Source: Actinacidiphila acididurans (GTDB lineage Bacteria > Actinomycetota > Actinomycetes > Streptomycetales > Streptomycetaceae). Taken from it: a DNA stretch of 64,000 bases. The notes under the pieces are model-generated. The model made no database searches. It was not told the DNA's origin and saw only the letters and a program-made list of their open reading frames with translations. The position numbers were made by a program, and so were the translations under genes. The DNA lies in the NCBI RefSeq assembly GCF_016918855.1, contig NZ_JADKYB010000005.1:310001-374000 (forward strand), given 5' to 3'. Positions 53,715 to 64,000 of this stretch are shown here, one piece after another (positions within the stretch are counted from its first letter, which is position 1; each line of letters starts with the position of its first letter).

Positions 53715-54589
53715 GGGGTCTCCTCCCGGGCCTGGATCGCGCGCGCCACCCGTACGGCGTCGGCGCTGGCGTGCACCTCGTGGACGCGCACCGCCCAGGC
53801 GCCCTCGTGGGCGGCGATCGCGGTGACGGCGGCGGTGGCCGCGTCGCGTTCCCTGGCCGGGGGCGGGTCGCCGGCCTCGCCGGCCAGGACCCGGCCCAGG
53901 AACCGCTTGCGGGAGGCGGCGACCAGCAGCGGCCGGCCGAGGCGGCGCAGCTCGCCCAGGTGGGCCAGCAGGGTCAGGTCGTGCTCGGCGTTCTTGGCGA
54001 AGCCCAGGCCCGGGTCGAGCACGATCCGGTCCGGGTCGATGCCGCCGGCCACCGCGCGGTCCAAGCCGGCCCGCAGTTCGGCCAGCACTTCGGCGAGGAC
54101 GTCGTCGTAGACGGCGCGGTTGTTCATGTCGATGCTCCGGCCGCGCCAGTGCATGACCACGAACGGGACGTGCGCGGCGGCGACCAGCGGGACCATCGCG
54201 GGGTCGGACAGGCCGCCGCTGACGTCGTTGACCAGCCGGGCACCGGCCTCTATCGCCTGCTCGGCGACCGTGGCGCGCATGGTGTCCACGCTGACCAGGA
54301 CGCCGGCCGCGGCCAGCTCGCGGACCACGGGCACCACCCGGCGCAGTTCCTCGGCCTCGTCCACCCGGGTGGCGCCGGGCCGGGTGGACTCGCCGCCGAC
54401 GTCCACCAGGTCCGCGCCCTGCGCCACCAGGTCCAGGCCGTGTTTGACGGCGAGCTCCCGGTCGAACCACCGGCCGCCGTCGGAGAAGGAGTCGGGCGTG
54501 ACGTTCACCACGCCCATGACCGCGCAGCGGTCCCAGTCCGGCAGCCCCTGCGGCCGGATCCGGCCCGGTGCCGTACTCGTAGGGCTCAT
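53711..54589 (-). CDS. folP: Dihydropteroate synthase FolP
   Basis: The 292-residue TIM-barrel enzyme has VMGVVNVTPDSFSDGGRWFD, VDVGGESTRPGATRV, NDVSGGLSDP, FVVMHWRGR, LDPGLGFAKN and ASRKRFLGR. It joins p-aminobenzoate to the pterin and is the sulfonamide target. It starts the folate operon folP-NTF2-folB-folK-DUF3180, 16 bp after the lysyltransferase-like gene. Confidence 0.96.
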   Translation of the reverse strand: MSPTSTAPGRIRPQGLPDWDRCAVMGVVNVTPDSFSDGGRWFDRELAVKHGLDLVAQGADLVDVGGESTRPGATRVDEAEELRRVVPVVRELAAAGVLVSVDTMRATVAEQAIEAGARLVNDVSGGLSDPAMVPLVAAAHVPFVVMHWRGRSIDMNNRAVYDDVLAEVLAELRAGLDRAVAGGIDPDRIVLDPGLGFAKNAEHDLTLLAHLGELRRLGRPLLVAASRKRFLGRVLAGEAGDPPPARERDAATAAVTAIAAHEGAWAVRVHEVHASADAVRVARAIQAREETP

Positions 54590-54605
54590 AGGGCCAGCCT
54601 ACGGG

Positions 54606-56468
54606 TCAGGCGACCCGGCTTTCCTCGTGCGGGTCCTCCTCCTCGGCCGGCGTCGGCGCCGCCGCGTACCCGGCGCCCTGCCGGTGCGGGGCCCGCGAGG
54701 CCCGGCCGGGCAGGAACCGCTGGACGGCGGCGGGCAGCGGCAGGGACAGGGTGACGAATCCTTCCGCCTGCATGATCGCGAAGCCGATCCGGGGCAGGTC
54801 GCGGGAGTTGGGGAAGACCAGGAAGCGCGGCACCCACTCGGGCTGGAACTTGGCGTTGAACTTGTACAGCGACTCGATCTGGAACCAGCGGGAGAGGAAG
54901 ACCAGCAGGCCGCGCCAGGTGCGCAGTACCGGTCCCGCGCCGATCCGCTCGCCGCGGGCCAGCGCGGAGCGGAACATCGCGAAGTTCAGCGAGACCCGGG
55001 CGACGCCCAGTTCGGGCGCGCCGCGCAGGGCGGCGACGATCAGCAGCTCGTTCAGGCCCGGGTCGGCGGCGCGGTCGCGGCGCATCAGTTCCAGCGACAT
55101 GCCGTCCTCGCCCCAGGGCACGAAGTGCAGTACGGCCCGCAGGTCGCCGAGCTCGGGGTGCGGGGCGCCGGGCTCGCGCTCCTTGTGGGCGGTGACCACC
55201 ACGCAGTCGCCGTCGGCCTCCTCGCCGAACCGGCCCAGCGCCATGGAGAAGCCGCGTTCGGTGTCGGTGCCGCGCCAGGCGTCGGCGGCCAGGCGCACCG
55301 CTTGCCTCTCGTTCTCGGTGAGCTCGCGCACCCGGCGGACCCGGGTCTCGTAGCCGGAGCGCTCGATGCGCTTGACCATCTGGCGGACGTTGCGCATCGC
55401 GCGGCCCTCCAGGGTGAAGTCCGCGGTCCGCACGATCGCCTCGTCGCCGAGTTCCAGGGCGTCCAGGCCGGTCTCACGGGTCCACACCTCGCCGCCGGTC
55501 TCGCTGCACCCGACAACGGCCGGCAGCCAGGCGTGCGCCCGGGCCAGGTCCATGAACTGCTCGATCGCGCCGGGCCAGGCCTCCACGTCGCCGATCGGGT
55601 CGCCGCCGGCCAGCATCACCCCGGACAGCACCCGGTAGCAGACCGCGGCCTTGCCGCTGGTCGAGAACACCACGGACTTGTCGCGGCGCAGCGCGAAGTG
55701 GCCGAGCGAGTCGCGGCGGCCGTGCCGGGCCAGCAGGGCGCGCAGCCGCTCCTCCTCGGCCTCGCTGAGCTCGGCGACCGGGCGGGCCGGGCGCAGCAGC
55801 AGGTAGCCGGTGGAGCAGGCGATCAGCAGGCCGAGGCCGCCGAGGGAGTAGGCGACCATGTCGTTGACCCGGTCGCTGGTGTACTGCACCGGGCCGACCA
55901 CGCCGAACAGGCCGTACAGCACGTGCTGGCAGCGGTCCAGGAAGCTCGGGGTGCCGCGCTCGGAGGCCGGGTGGGCACTGGTGATGACCAGGCCCAGGGC
56001 GAACGCGAAGGCGCTCAGGCCGACGAAGTTGGCCGCGGCCCGCCAGCGGGTGCGCGGGTCGCCGAGCGCGGTGAACTGATCGCGGTGGACCAGCAGCAGC
56101 GCCAGCAGGCCGAGCGAGACGATCACGCCGAAGATCGAGTGGCGGTAGACGATCTGGGTGGCCGCGCCGACCGGCAGCAGCACCACGGTCGCCCACCAGG
56201 CGCGCTGCTTCCCGCGCTTGAGGGCGTGCGCCAGCATCAGCAGCAGGATGCCGGTGACGACCGAGGTGGCGGCGGCCAGCGAGCTGACCGTGCCGGGGAA
56301 GACGGCGGCCATGTGGTGCATCCGGCCGTTGCGGAAGGCGGGGAAGACCGCGCCCACCACGTCCAGCAGGCCGATCACGGCGGCGCCGGTGCCCATGATC
56401 GCGGGTACGGCGGAGGGCTTGAGCAACCACCGGTTGCGCCGGCGGCCGCAGGCGCGGTCAGCGGACAT
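54606..56468 (-). CDS. Phosphatidylglycerol lysyltransferase-like membrane protein (DUF2156)
   Basis: The 620-residue protein has about six or seven N-terminal helices (to about residue 230) and a C-terminal DUF2156/GNAT-like domain: DSLGHFALRRDKSVVFSTSG, VGCSETGGEVW, VSLNFAMFRSALARGERIGA and ESLYKFNAKFQPEWVPRFLV. This matches the MprF/LysX membrane class that transfers an amino acid from tRNA to phosphatidylglycerol, though the amino acid is unknown. Divergent from the esterase. Confidence 0.9.
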   Translation of the reverse strand: MSADRACGRRRNRWLLKPSAVPAIMGTGAAVIGLLDVVGAVFPAFRNGRMHHMAAVFPGTVSSLAAATSVVTGILLLMLAHALKRGKQRAWWATVVLLPVGAATQIVYRHSIFGVIVSLGLLALLLVHRDQFTALGDPRTRWRAAANFVGLSAFAFALGLVITSAHPASERGTPSFLDRCQHVLYGLFGVVGPVQYTSDRVNDMVAYSLGGLGLLIACSTGYLLLRPARPVAELSEAEEERLRALLARHGRRDSLGHFALRRDKSVVFSTSGKAAVCYRVLSGVMLAGGDPIGDVEAWPGAIEQFMDLARAHAWLPAVVGCSETGGEVWTRETGLDALELGDEAIVRTADFTLEGRAMRNVRQMVKRIERSGYETRVRRVRELTENERQAVRLAADAWRGTDTERGFSMALGRFGEEADGDCVVVTAHKEREPGAPHPELGDLRAVLHFVPWGEDGMSLELMRRDRAADPGLNELLIVAALRGAPELGVARVSLNFAMFRSALARGERIGAGPVLRTWRGLLVFLSRWFQIESLYKFNAKFQPEWVPRFLVFPNSRDLPRIGFAIMQAEGFVTLSLPLPAAVQRFLPGRASRAPHRQGAGYAAAPTPAEEEDPHEESRVA

Positions 56469-56686
56469 GTGCGACCGCCCACGGAACCCGGACCAGGCTT
56501 TCGCCCTCTACCTGTACAGACATCGGTCACCAAAATCCAGCATCAGCGGAATCACGGGTTTTCCGGGGAACTGCCCGCAATCTGCTCCAGTAGGAAGAAT
56601 TGCGCCCTCTAGGACGGCTACCCGGGCCACCGGGTTCCCTCCCCGAGGGCGCAAGTGGGCGCGACACGGAAAGTACACCTGCCGAC

Positions 56687-57790
56687 ATGGGTCTCACGAG
56701 CAAGAAGGTGCTGCTCCTGGCATTCGTCCTCGCGACAGTGCTGTTCGGGCTGACGGTCTGGCTGTGGCCGAGGCTGTCCCGCCGCGGGGTCGTCCCGGTG
56801 CTGAGCCGGGTCGGGGTGCTGCTGGGCACGCAGCTCTCCCTGATCGCGGCGCTGGCGCTGTGGGCGAACTACTCCTTCGGCTTCTACGCCTCCTGGGCCG
56901 ACCTGTTCGGCCAGAACACCACCCCGGGCGTGATCGTGGACCACGCGAGCGGCGACACCTCGGTACGGATGATCTCCGCGCTCCAGGTGAACGTGCCCGG
57001 CGGCGGGGTGCCGATGACCGGCGGCCAGATCCAGAAGGTGGTGGTGTACGGGCGCGCGTCGGGGATCAGCTCGACCGCGTACGTGTACCTGCCGCCGCAG
57101 TACTTCCAGCAGCCGCAGCGCCGCTTCCCGGCCGCCGTGGTGCTCACCGGCTACCCGGGCACCGCCGAGGCGCTGTTCAAGAAGATGCACTACCCCGAGG
57201 TCGCGGCCGGCCAGGTGCGGGGCGGGCGGGCGCAGCCGATGGTGCTGGTGATGCTGCGGCCCACCGTGGTGCCGCCGCGGGACACCGAGTGCATGAACGT
57301 GCCGCGCGGCCCGCAGACCGAGACGTTCTTCGCCACCGACCTGCGGGCGGCGCTGTCCGCCCGCTACCGGATCGGTGCCACGGGGGCGAGCTGGGGCGTG
57401 ATCGGCGACTCCACCGGTGGCTACTGCGCCCTGAAGCTGGCCCTGCAGGAGCCGCAGGACTTCTCCACGGCGGTCGCGCTGTCCGGGGACTACGCGGCGC
57501 CCAAGGACGCCACCACCGGCGACCTGTTCGGCGGCAGCAAGGCGGTCCGGGAGCAGAACGACCTGGTCTGGCGGCTGCGCAACCTGCCGCAGCCGAAGGT
57601 GAGCCTGCTGGTGACCAGCAGCCGCAAGGGCGAGAAGAACTACCGCGCCACCTTGCGCTTCATCGCCCAGGTCAAGGGCCCGACCCGGGTCTCCTCGATC
57701 ATCCTGCCCAGTGGCGGCCACAACTTCGGCACCTGGTCGCGGGAGATACCGCCGGCGATGCAGTGGCTGGCCGGGCACCTGTCGCCCTGA
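56687..57790 (+). CDS. Membrane-anchored alpha/beta-hydrolase (esterase D-like)
   Basis: The 367-residue protein has two N-terminal helices (LLLAFVLATVLFGLTVWLWP and VLLGTQLSLIAALALWANYS) followed by an extracellular esterase domain: TAYVYLPPQYFQQ, the nucleophile elbow GDSTGGYCALKLAL and a catalytic His in PSGGHNFGTW. Similar proteins include mycolyltransferase-like and esterase D enzymes; the substrate is unknown. The ATG at 56687 gives the first helix. Confidence 0.88.
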   Translation: MGLTSKKVLLLAFVLATVLFGLTVWLWPRLSRRGVVPVLSRVGVLLGTQLSLIAALALWANYSFGFYASWADLFGQNTTPGVIVDHASGDTSVRMISALQVNVPGGGVPMTGGQIQKVVVYGRASGISSTAYVYLPPQYFQQPQRRFPAAVVLTGYPGTAEALFKKMHYPEVAAGQVRGGRAQPMVLVMLRPTVVPPRDTECMNVPRGPQTETFFATDLRAALSARYRIGATGASWGVIGDSTGGYCALKLALQEPQDFSTAVALSGDYAAPKDATTGDLFGGSKAVREQNDLVWRLRNLPQPKVSLLVTSSRKGEKNYRATLRFIAQVKGPTRVSSIILPSGGHNFGTWSREIPPAMQWLAGHLSP

Positions 57791-57861
57791 CCGCCGTGCC
57801 GGTACGGTTCCGGGCCGCCTTACGCCGCCGGGCCGCGGTGGCCTCAGGAGCGGTTACGGCC

Positions 57862-58470
57862 TCAGGAGCGGCCGATGATCAGGCTCATCGCCTCGGCCCG
57901 GGTGGCGGGGTCGCGGAGCTGCCCGCGGACGGCCGAGGTGATGGTCTTGGCGCCCTGCTTGCGCACTCCGCGCATGGTCATGCACATGTGCTCGCACTCC
58001 ACGACGACGATCACGCCGCGCGGCTCGAGGATCCGCATCAGGGCGTCGGCGATCTGCGTGGTCAGCCGCTCCTGCACCTGCGGGCGGCGGGCGTAGACGT
58101 CGACCAGGCGGGCCAGCTTGGACAGCCCGGTGATCTTGCCGGAGACGGCCGGGATGTAGCCGACATGCGCCACACCGACGAAGGGCACCAGGTGGTGCTC
58201 GCAGGACGACATCACCTCGATGTCCTTCACCAGCACCATCTCGTCGTGGCCGAGGTCGAAGGTGGTGGTCAGGACGTCCTCGGGGGACTGCCACAGCCCG
58301 GAGAATATCTCCCGGTACGCGCGGGCGACCCGCGCCGGGGTCTCCCGCAGGCCCTCCCGGTCCGGGTCCTCCCCGACCGCGTAGAGCAGCTCACGGATCG
58401 CGGCCTCGGCTCGCTTTTCGTCGAACTCGCCGGCGGGTCCGTCACCGATGAGCGTCACGGGATCGGTCAT
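57862..58470 (-). CDS. folE: GTP cyclohydrolase I FolE
   Basis: The 202-residue enzyme has the zinc ligands in [10 protein letters not shown] and [16 protein letters not shown], and [20 protein letters not shown]. It makes dihydroneopterin triphosphate, the first folate step, so the pathway is nearly complete within 6 kb. It is convergent with the esterase and follows ftsH on the same strand after 123 bp. Confidence 0.97.
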   Translation of the reverse strand: MTDPVTLIGDGPAGEFDEKRAEAAIRELLYAVGEDPDREGLRETPARVARAYREIFSGLWQSPEDVLTTTFDLGHDEMVLVKDIEVMSSCEHHLVPFVGVAHVGYIPAVSGKITGLSKLARLVDVYARRPQVQERLTTQIADALMRILEPRGVIVVVECEHMCMTMRGVRKQGAKTITSAVRGQLRDPATRAEAMSLIIGRS

Positions 58471-58593
58471 GGCTGTCTCGTCCTCCTGCTGTGCAAGCGC
58501 ACGGTCCCTTGCACGACCGCGGCCCCAAGGCTAGAACCCTGGGGCCGCGAACTGCATTCCGGTATCGCCCGGACCTGCGATGTTTCGGGTGAT

Positions 58594-60648
<2,055 letters not shown>

Positions 60649-60843
60649 CCATGCGGGGCGATCACGCCCCGTCCCTCCTGCCACTGTGAGGCACCGCGTC
60701 CGGTCGGCCGCGCGTGCATCCGGTGTATTGACCCGACCTTCGGACCGTACCCCAGCATTGTCACCCGAGGTTGCCGCAGACCGTTAACAAACCCGCTTTC
60801 CCCTGCTCCAACGCCGGGAAACCGGGAAGGGTTCCCCCCGGCC

Positions 60844-61398
60844 TCAGCCGCCGTAGACGTGCGGGGCAAGGGTGCCCACGAACGGCAGGTTGCGGTACTT
60901 CTCCGCGTAGTCCAGGCCGTAGCCGACCACGAACTCGTTGGGGATGTCGAAACCGGTGTACTTGACGTCGATCTCCACCTTGGCCGCCTCCGGCTTGCGC
61001 AGCAGCGTGCACACCTCCAGCGAGGCCGGGCCGCGCGAGCCCAGGTTGCTGATCAGCCAGGACAGCGTCAGCCCGGAGTCGATGATGTCCTCGACGATGA
61101 GGACGTCCCGGCCGGCGATGTCGGTGTCCAGGTCCTTGAGGATGCGGACCACTCCGGAGGACTTGGTACCGGCTCCGTAGGAGGACACCGCCATCCAGTC
61201 CATGGTGACACGCGAGGACAGGGCGCGGGCCAGGTCGGCCATCACCATCACGGCGCCCTTCAGCACACCCACGATCAGCAGGTCCTTGCCCGCGTAGTCC
61301 CGGTCGATCTCGGCGGCCAGCTCCAGCAGCTTCGCGTCGATCTCTGCCTTGGTGATGAGCACCTTCTCCAGCTCGGCACCCATGTCGATCTCGTTCAC
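60844..61398 (-). CDS. hpt: Hypoxanthine phosphoribosyltransferase Hpt
   Basis: The 184-residue enzyme has the PRPP site VLIVEDIIDSGLTLSWLI, the MVMADLARALSSRVTMDWMA flap region and the C-terminal FVVGYGLDYAEKYRNLPFVG. It salvages hypoxanthine and guanine. The minus-strand start GTG 61398 has GAGGAT 9 nt before it; an ATG at 61410 is also possible. It follows tilS by 21 bp in the conserved tilS-hpt-ftsH order. Confidence 0.93.
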   Translation of the reverse strand: MNEIDMGAELEKVLITKAEIDAKLLELAAEIDRDYAGKDLLIVGVLKGAVMVMADLARALSSRVTMDWMAVSSYGAGTKSSGVVRILKDLDTDIAGRDVLIVEDIIDSGLTLSWLISNLGSRGPASLEVCTLLRKPEAAKVEIDVKYTGFDIPNEFVVGYGLDYAEKYRNLPFVGTLAPHVYGG

Positions 61399-61419
61399 TG
61401 CGCGGTACATCCTCAAGGT

Positions 61420-62415
61420 CTACGACGGCGTGAAGAACAGTCTGCCATTCGACCTCAAGGCGGCGACGCCCCCGGGCAGGTTGATGGCCTTCTGCCCGCG
61501 CCAGCCGGTGACCAGCCGGTCCACCTCCTCGATGTGCCGGGCGAACAGGAAGCCCGGCGGGGAGCCGGCGGCGACCGCGGCCCGCCGGATCACCCGGCGG
61601 CGCACCGCGGGCGGCAGGGTGTGCAGCCGGGCCACGTCCAGGCTGCCGTCCTCGCAGGCGGCCTCGCCCTGGGCGTCGGCGGCCCACTGGTCCAGCGCGT
61701 CGGCGTCGTCCCGGGATAGCTGCGCGGTACGGGCCAGCGCCTCGACCACGCCCTTGCCGAGCGACTTCTCCAGCACCGGCAGCGCCTCGTGGCGGACCCG
61801 GGAGCGGGTGTACGCCGGGTCGTGGTTGTGCGGGTCCTCCCAGACGGTGATCCCCTGGGCCAGGCAGCCCCGGCGTACGGTGTCGCGGTCCAGCAGCAGG
61901 AAGGGGCGGCGGTAGCGGCCGCCGACGCCGGAGACGGCGGCCATCCCGGACAGCGAACGGATGCCGGAGCCGCGGGCCAGGCCCAGCAGCACCGTTTCTG
62001 CCTGATCGTCCCTGGTGTGGCCGAGCAGGACGGCGGCGGCGCCGCGGCGCTCGGCGGTGGCGTCCAGCGCGGCGTACCGCGCGTCGCGGGCGGCGGCCTC
62101 GGGGCCGCCCTGGCGGCCGACGGTGACACCGACCGCGTCGACCGGGTCCAGGCCGAGCGCGCACAGCCGGTCGGCGACCTCGCGGGCCCGGACGTCGGAG
62201 CCGGCCTGCAGGCCGTGGTCGACGGTGACCGCGCCGGCCCGCACGCCGAGCCGGGGGGCCTCGAAGGCGAGCGCGGCGGCCAGCGCCATGGAGTCGGCGC
62301 CGCCGCTGCACGCGGCGAGCACCAGCGGGTGCGGGTCGGCGGACGTGGTGAGCACGTCGTGCAGGACGCGGCGGACGGCCAGACGTATCGCCGCGACCGT
62401 GGGGTGGGGTCCCAT
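61420..62415 (-). CDS. tilS: tRNA(Ile)-lysidine synthetase TilS
   Basis: The 331-residue enzyme has the PP-loop [39 protein letters not shown] and GIRSLSGM. It modifies the CAU anticodon of tRNA-Ile to read AUA. The C-terminal domain is shortened relative to E. coli, as usual in actinomycetes. It follows the metalloprotease gene by 168 bp. Confidence 0.95.
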   Translation of the reverse strand: MGPHPTVAAIRLAVRRVLHDVLTTSADPHPLVLAACSGGADSMALAAALAFEAPRLGVRAGAVTVDHGLQAGSDVRAREVADRLCALGLDPVDAVGVTVGRQGGPEAAARDARYAALDATAERRGAAAVLLGHTRDDQAETVLLGLARGSGIRSLSGMAAVSGVGGRYRRPFLLLDRDTVRRGCLAQGITVWEDPHNHDPAYTRSRVRHEALPVLEKSLGKGVVEALARTAQLSRDDADALDQWAADAQGEAACEDGSLDVARLHTLPPAVRRRVIRRAAVAAGSPPGFLFARHIEEVDRLVTGWRGQKAINLPGGVAALRSNGRLFFTPS

Positions 62416-62583
62416 GTCCGGTTCCCTCCTGGCGGAATCGTGGGTGCTGCGGGTGCTGCGCTGGGCTCGGGGCGATGACGCAGGGTGTTCAGATGGTGAC
62501 AGAAGCCCGCGCCTTACCCGAGCATCGCACGCGTCACCCCGCGCAGCGGTCCCTCGGACGGGTGAACCGGGTGGGTGTTGAGG

Positions 62584-63741
62584 TCACCCGTCGCCGCGGC
62601 TGTGCACCCGCGCGATCCAGTCCGCGGGTTTGGCGATCTCGGCCTTGGTGGGCAGGGTGTTGGGCGAGGTCCACACCCGGTTGAAGCCGTCCATGCCGGC
62701 CTCGTCGACCACGGCCCGCACGAAACGCTCGCCGTCGCGGTACTGGCGCAGCTTGGCGTCCAGGCCCAGCAGCCGGCGCAGCGCCTGGTCGAGCCGCCCG
62801 GCGCCGCTGGCCCGGCGCTGGGTGAACTTCTCCCGGATCTCGGCGACGGTCGGTACGACGTCGGGCCCGACGCCGTCCATCACGTAGTCGGCGTGCCCCT
62901 CCAGCAGCGACATCACCGCGGTCAGCCGGCCCAGCACCTCGCGCTGGGTGGGGGTCTGCACCAGGTCCACCAGGCTGCGGCCGTCCTCGTCGCCGTCGCC
63001 GGCGTCCCGGCCGGAGCCGGTGAAGGACTGCACGGCCTCGCGGAACCGCTCGATCACCGTCGAGGCGTCCAGGTCGGTCTCGCCGAGGAAGGTCTGGATC
63101 TCGCCCTCGATGTGGTCCCGCAGCCAGGGCACCGCGGAGAACTGGGTGCGGTGGGTCTCCTCGTGCAGGCACACCCACAGCCGGAAGTCGTGCGGGTCCA
63201 CGTCGAGCTCGCGCTCCACGTGCACGATGTTGGGGGCGACCAGGAGCAGCCGGCCCGCCTTGGACTCGCCGGGGCCGGGCTTGACCGGGCCGGCCGGCAT
63301 GTCGCGGGTCGGCGGGGCGAAGGTCTCGTACTGGCCCAGCACCCGCGAGGACAGGAAGCTCAGCAGCATGCCGACCTCGACGCCGGTGACCTTGCCGCCG
63401 ACGGTGCCCAGCACCGCGCCGCCGGGGCCGCCCGGGCGGCGGGCCTGCATCTTGCCGAGCAGCGGCTTCAGGATCTCCCGGAAGCCGGCGACGTTCGCCT
63501 TCACCCAGCCGGGGCGGTCCACGATCAGCACCGGGGTGCCGTGCGGGCTCGGCTCGGCGTCGCCGTACATCTTCGTGTACGACCTGACGTGCCCCTCGGA
63601 GTCCTGCGCGTGCCGGCGCAGCTCGGCGACGATCGCGCGTGCCTCGTCCCGGCTCACCTCCGGGCCGGGCCGGGTCAGCCGCTGCGCGGTCGCCACGGCG
63701 AGGTTCCAGTCGACCATGTCGGTTCCACCGATGCTCGTCAT
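62584..63741 (-). CDS. Zinc-dependent metalloprotease (DUF2342)
   Basis: The 385-residue protein has the actinobacterial DUF2342 pattern: TKMYGDAEPSPHGTPVLIVD, WVKANVAGFREILKPLLGKM, and a zinc site LHEETHRTQF (HExxH). Such proteins are putative cytosolic metalloproteases without known substrate. TACCGT lies 7 nt before ATG 63741, so the transcript is probably leaderless. Confidence 0.9.
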   Translation of the reverse strand: MTSIGGTDMVDWNLAVATAQRLTRPGPEVSRDEARAIVAELRRHAQDSEGHVRSYTKMYGDAEPSPHGTPVLIVDRPGWVKANVAGFREILKPLLGKMQARRPGGPGGAVLGTVGGKVTGVEVGMLLSFLSSRVLGQYETFAPPTRDMPAGPVKPGPGESKAGRLLLVAPNIVHVERELDVDPHDFRLWVCLHEETHRTQFSAVPWLRDHIEGEIQTFLGETDLDASTVIERFREAVQSFTGSGRDAGDGDEDGRSLVDLVQTPTQREVLGRLTAVMSLLEGHADYVMDGVGPDVVPTVAEIREKFTQRRASGAGRLDQALRRLLGLDAKLRQYRDGERFVRAVVDEAGMDGFNRVWTSPNTLPTKAEIAKPADWIARVHSRGDG

Positions 63742-63839
63742 GCTTTCACGGTACGGTGCCGCTCCCGCTTTGGGGGTTCCACCTCGATTACGCCTCCCCT
63801 CCGCCCGCTGCCTCGCCCTCTTCCCGGCTTGGGCTTTGC

Positions 63840-64000
63840 GCCCTCAATCGCCGGGCGGGCTCAGTTTTGGTACGGGTCGTGCATCCCTCTGCCCTCAAAC
63901 GCCTGGCGGGCTCAGTTTTGGTGCGGGTCGTGCATCCCTCTGCCCTCAATCGCCGGGCGGGCTCAGTTTTGGTGCGGGTCGTGCATCCCTCTGCCCTCGA
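63840..64000. repeat. 51-bp tandem repeat at the window edge
   Basis: The unit starting GCCCTCAATCGCCGGGCGGG begins at 63840, 63891, 63942 and, cut by the edge, 63993: exactly 51 bp apart. The units are about 95% alike. The array may continue beyond the window. It lies upstream of the metalloprotease gene. Confidence 0.92.

Overview
The window is a very GC-rich chromosome segment from an actinomycete, almost certainly a member of the Streptomycetaceae. The support is extreme third-position GC, many GTG starts, many genes whose -10 hexamer sits about 7 nt before the start codon (leaderless mRNA), futalosine-pathway menaquinone genes, an XPB-type helicase, an orphan NuoD and a gene order that resembles parts of the Streptomyces coelicolor chromosome as I remember them. 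I see no prophage, insertion sequence, CRISPR array, rRNA or tRNA gene. Most of it is core chromosome; the accessory-looking part is about 12.8-16.5 kb.

Layout. 0-14.5 kb: an Hsp90-like ATPase (cut by the window edge), DUF3027, an MFS transporter, a DUF2771 lipoprotein, mqnB-mqnD, a long CspB-type cold-shock protein, a HAD hydrolase, membrane proteins, a helicase-associated protein, a Uma2 gene beside a decayed Uma2 copy, and a VanZ protein. 14.5-25.7 kb: a sortase-type wall protein built of Gln/Gly/His/Asn repeats, an XPB helicase, a HelD-type RNA polymerase-associated ATPase, CutC, an HD hydrolase, three small genes including DUF4031, and a MurR/RpiR regulator. 25.9-40.4 kb: murQ, groEL with two CIRCE operators, a CspA-type protein, a SAM-riboswitch operon (threonine-synthase-like enzyme plus CysO-like sulfur carrier), gpgS, otsA, otsB, DUF3263, an orphan sugar-binding lipoprotein, nagK-nagA and a PfkB-type kinase. 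40.4-50 kb: a carbohydrate-binding membrane protein, a MidA-type methyltransferase, an epimerase, orphan nuoD, a coiled-coil membrane protein and a betaine/osmoprotectant ABC system. 50-64 kb: cysteine dioxygenase plus rhodanese behind a Cys-containing leader peptide, DUF3180, folK-folB-(NTF2)-folP, a lysyltransferase-like membrane protein, an esterase, folE, ftsH, hpt, tilS and a zinc metalloprotease. The window ends in a 51-bp tandem repeat.

How the parts fit. Several genes handle amino-sugar recycling and sugar control (murQ with its MurR-like regulator; nagKA behind a DasR-like site). Others make or import stress solutes (gpgS, otsAB, the betaine ABC system) or answer temperature (groEL, two csp genes). 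Sulfur metabolism appears twice: cysteine oxidation under an apparent cysteine-sensing leader, and a SAM-sensing operon.

The most interesting system is at 29.8-31.6 kb. A clear SAM-I (S-box) riboswitch precedes a threonine-synthase paralogue that overlaps, by ATGA, a sulfur carrier ending in Gly-Gly and closely resembling mycobacterial CysO as I recall it. SAM control and a thiocarboxylate-type partner fit methionine synthesis better than threonine synthesis, so the pair may make homocysteine from O-phosphohomoserine. All names rest on reading the translations and on remembered family motifs; no search was run.
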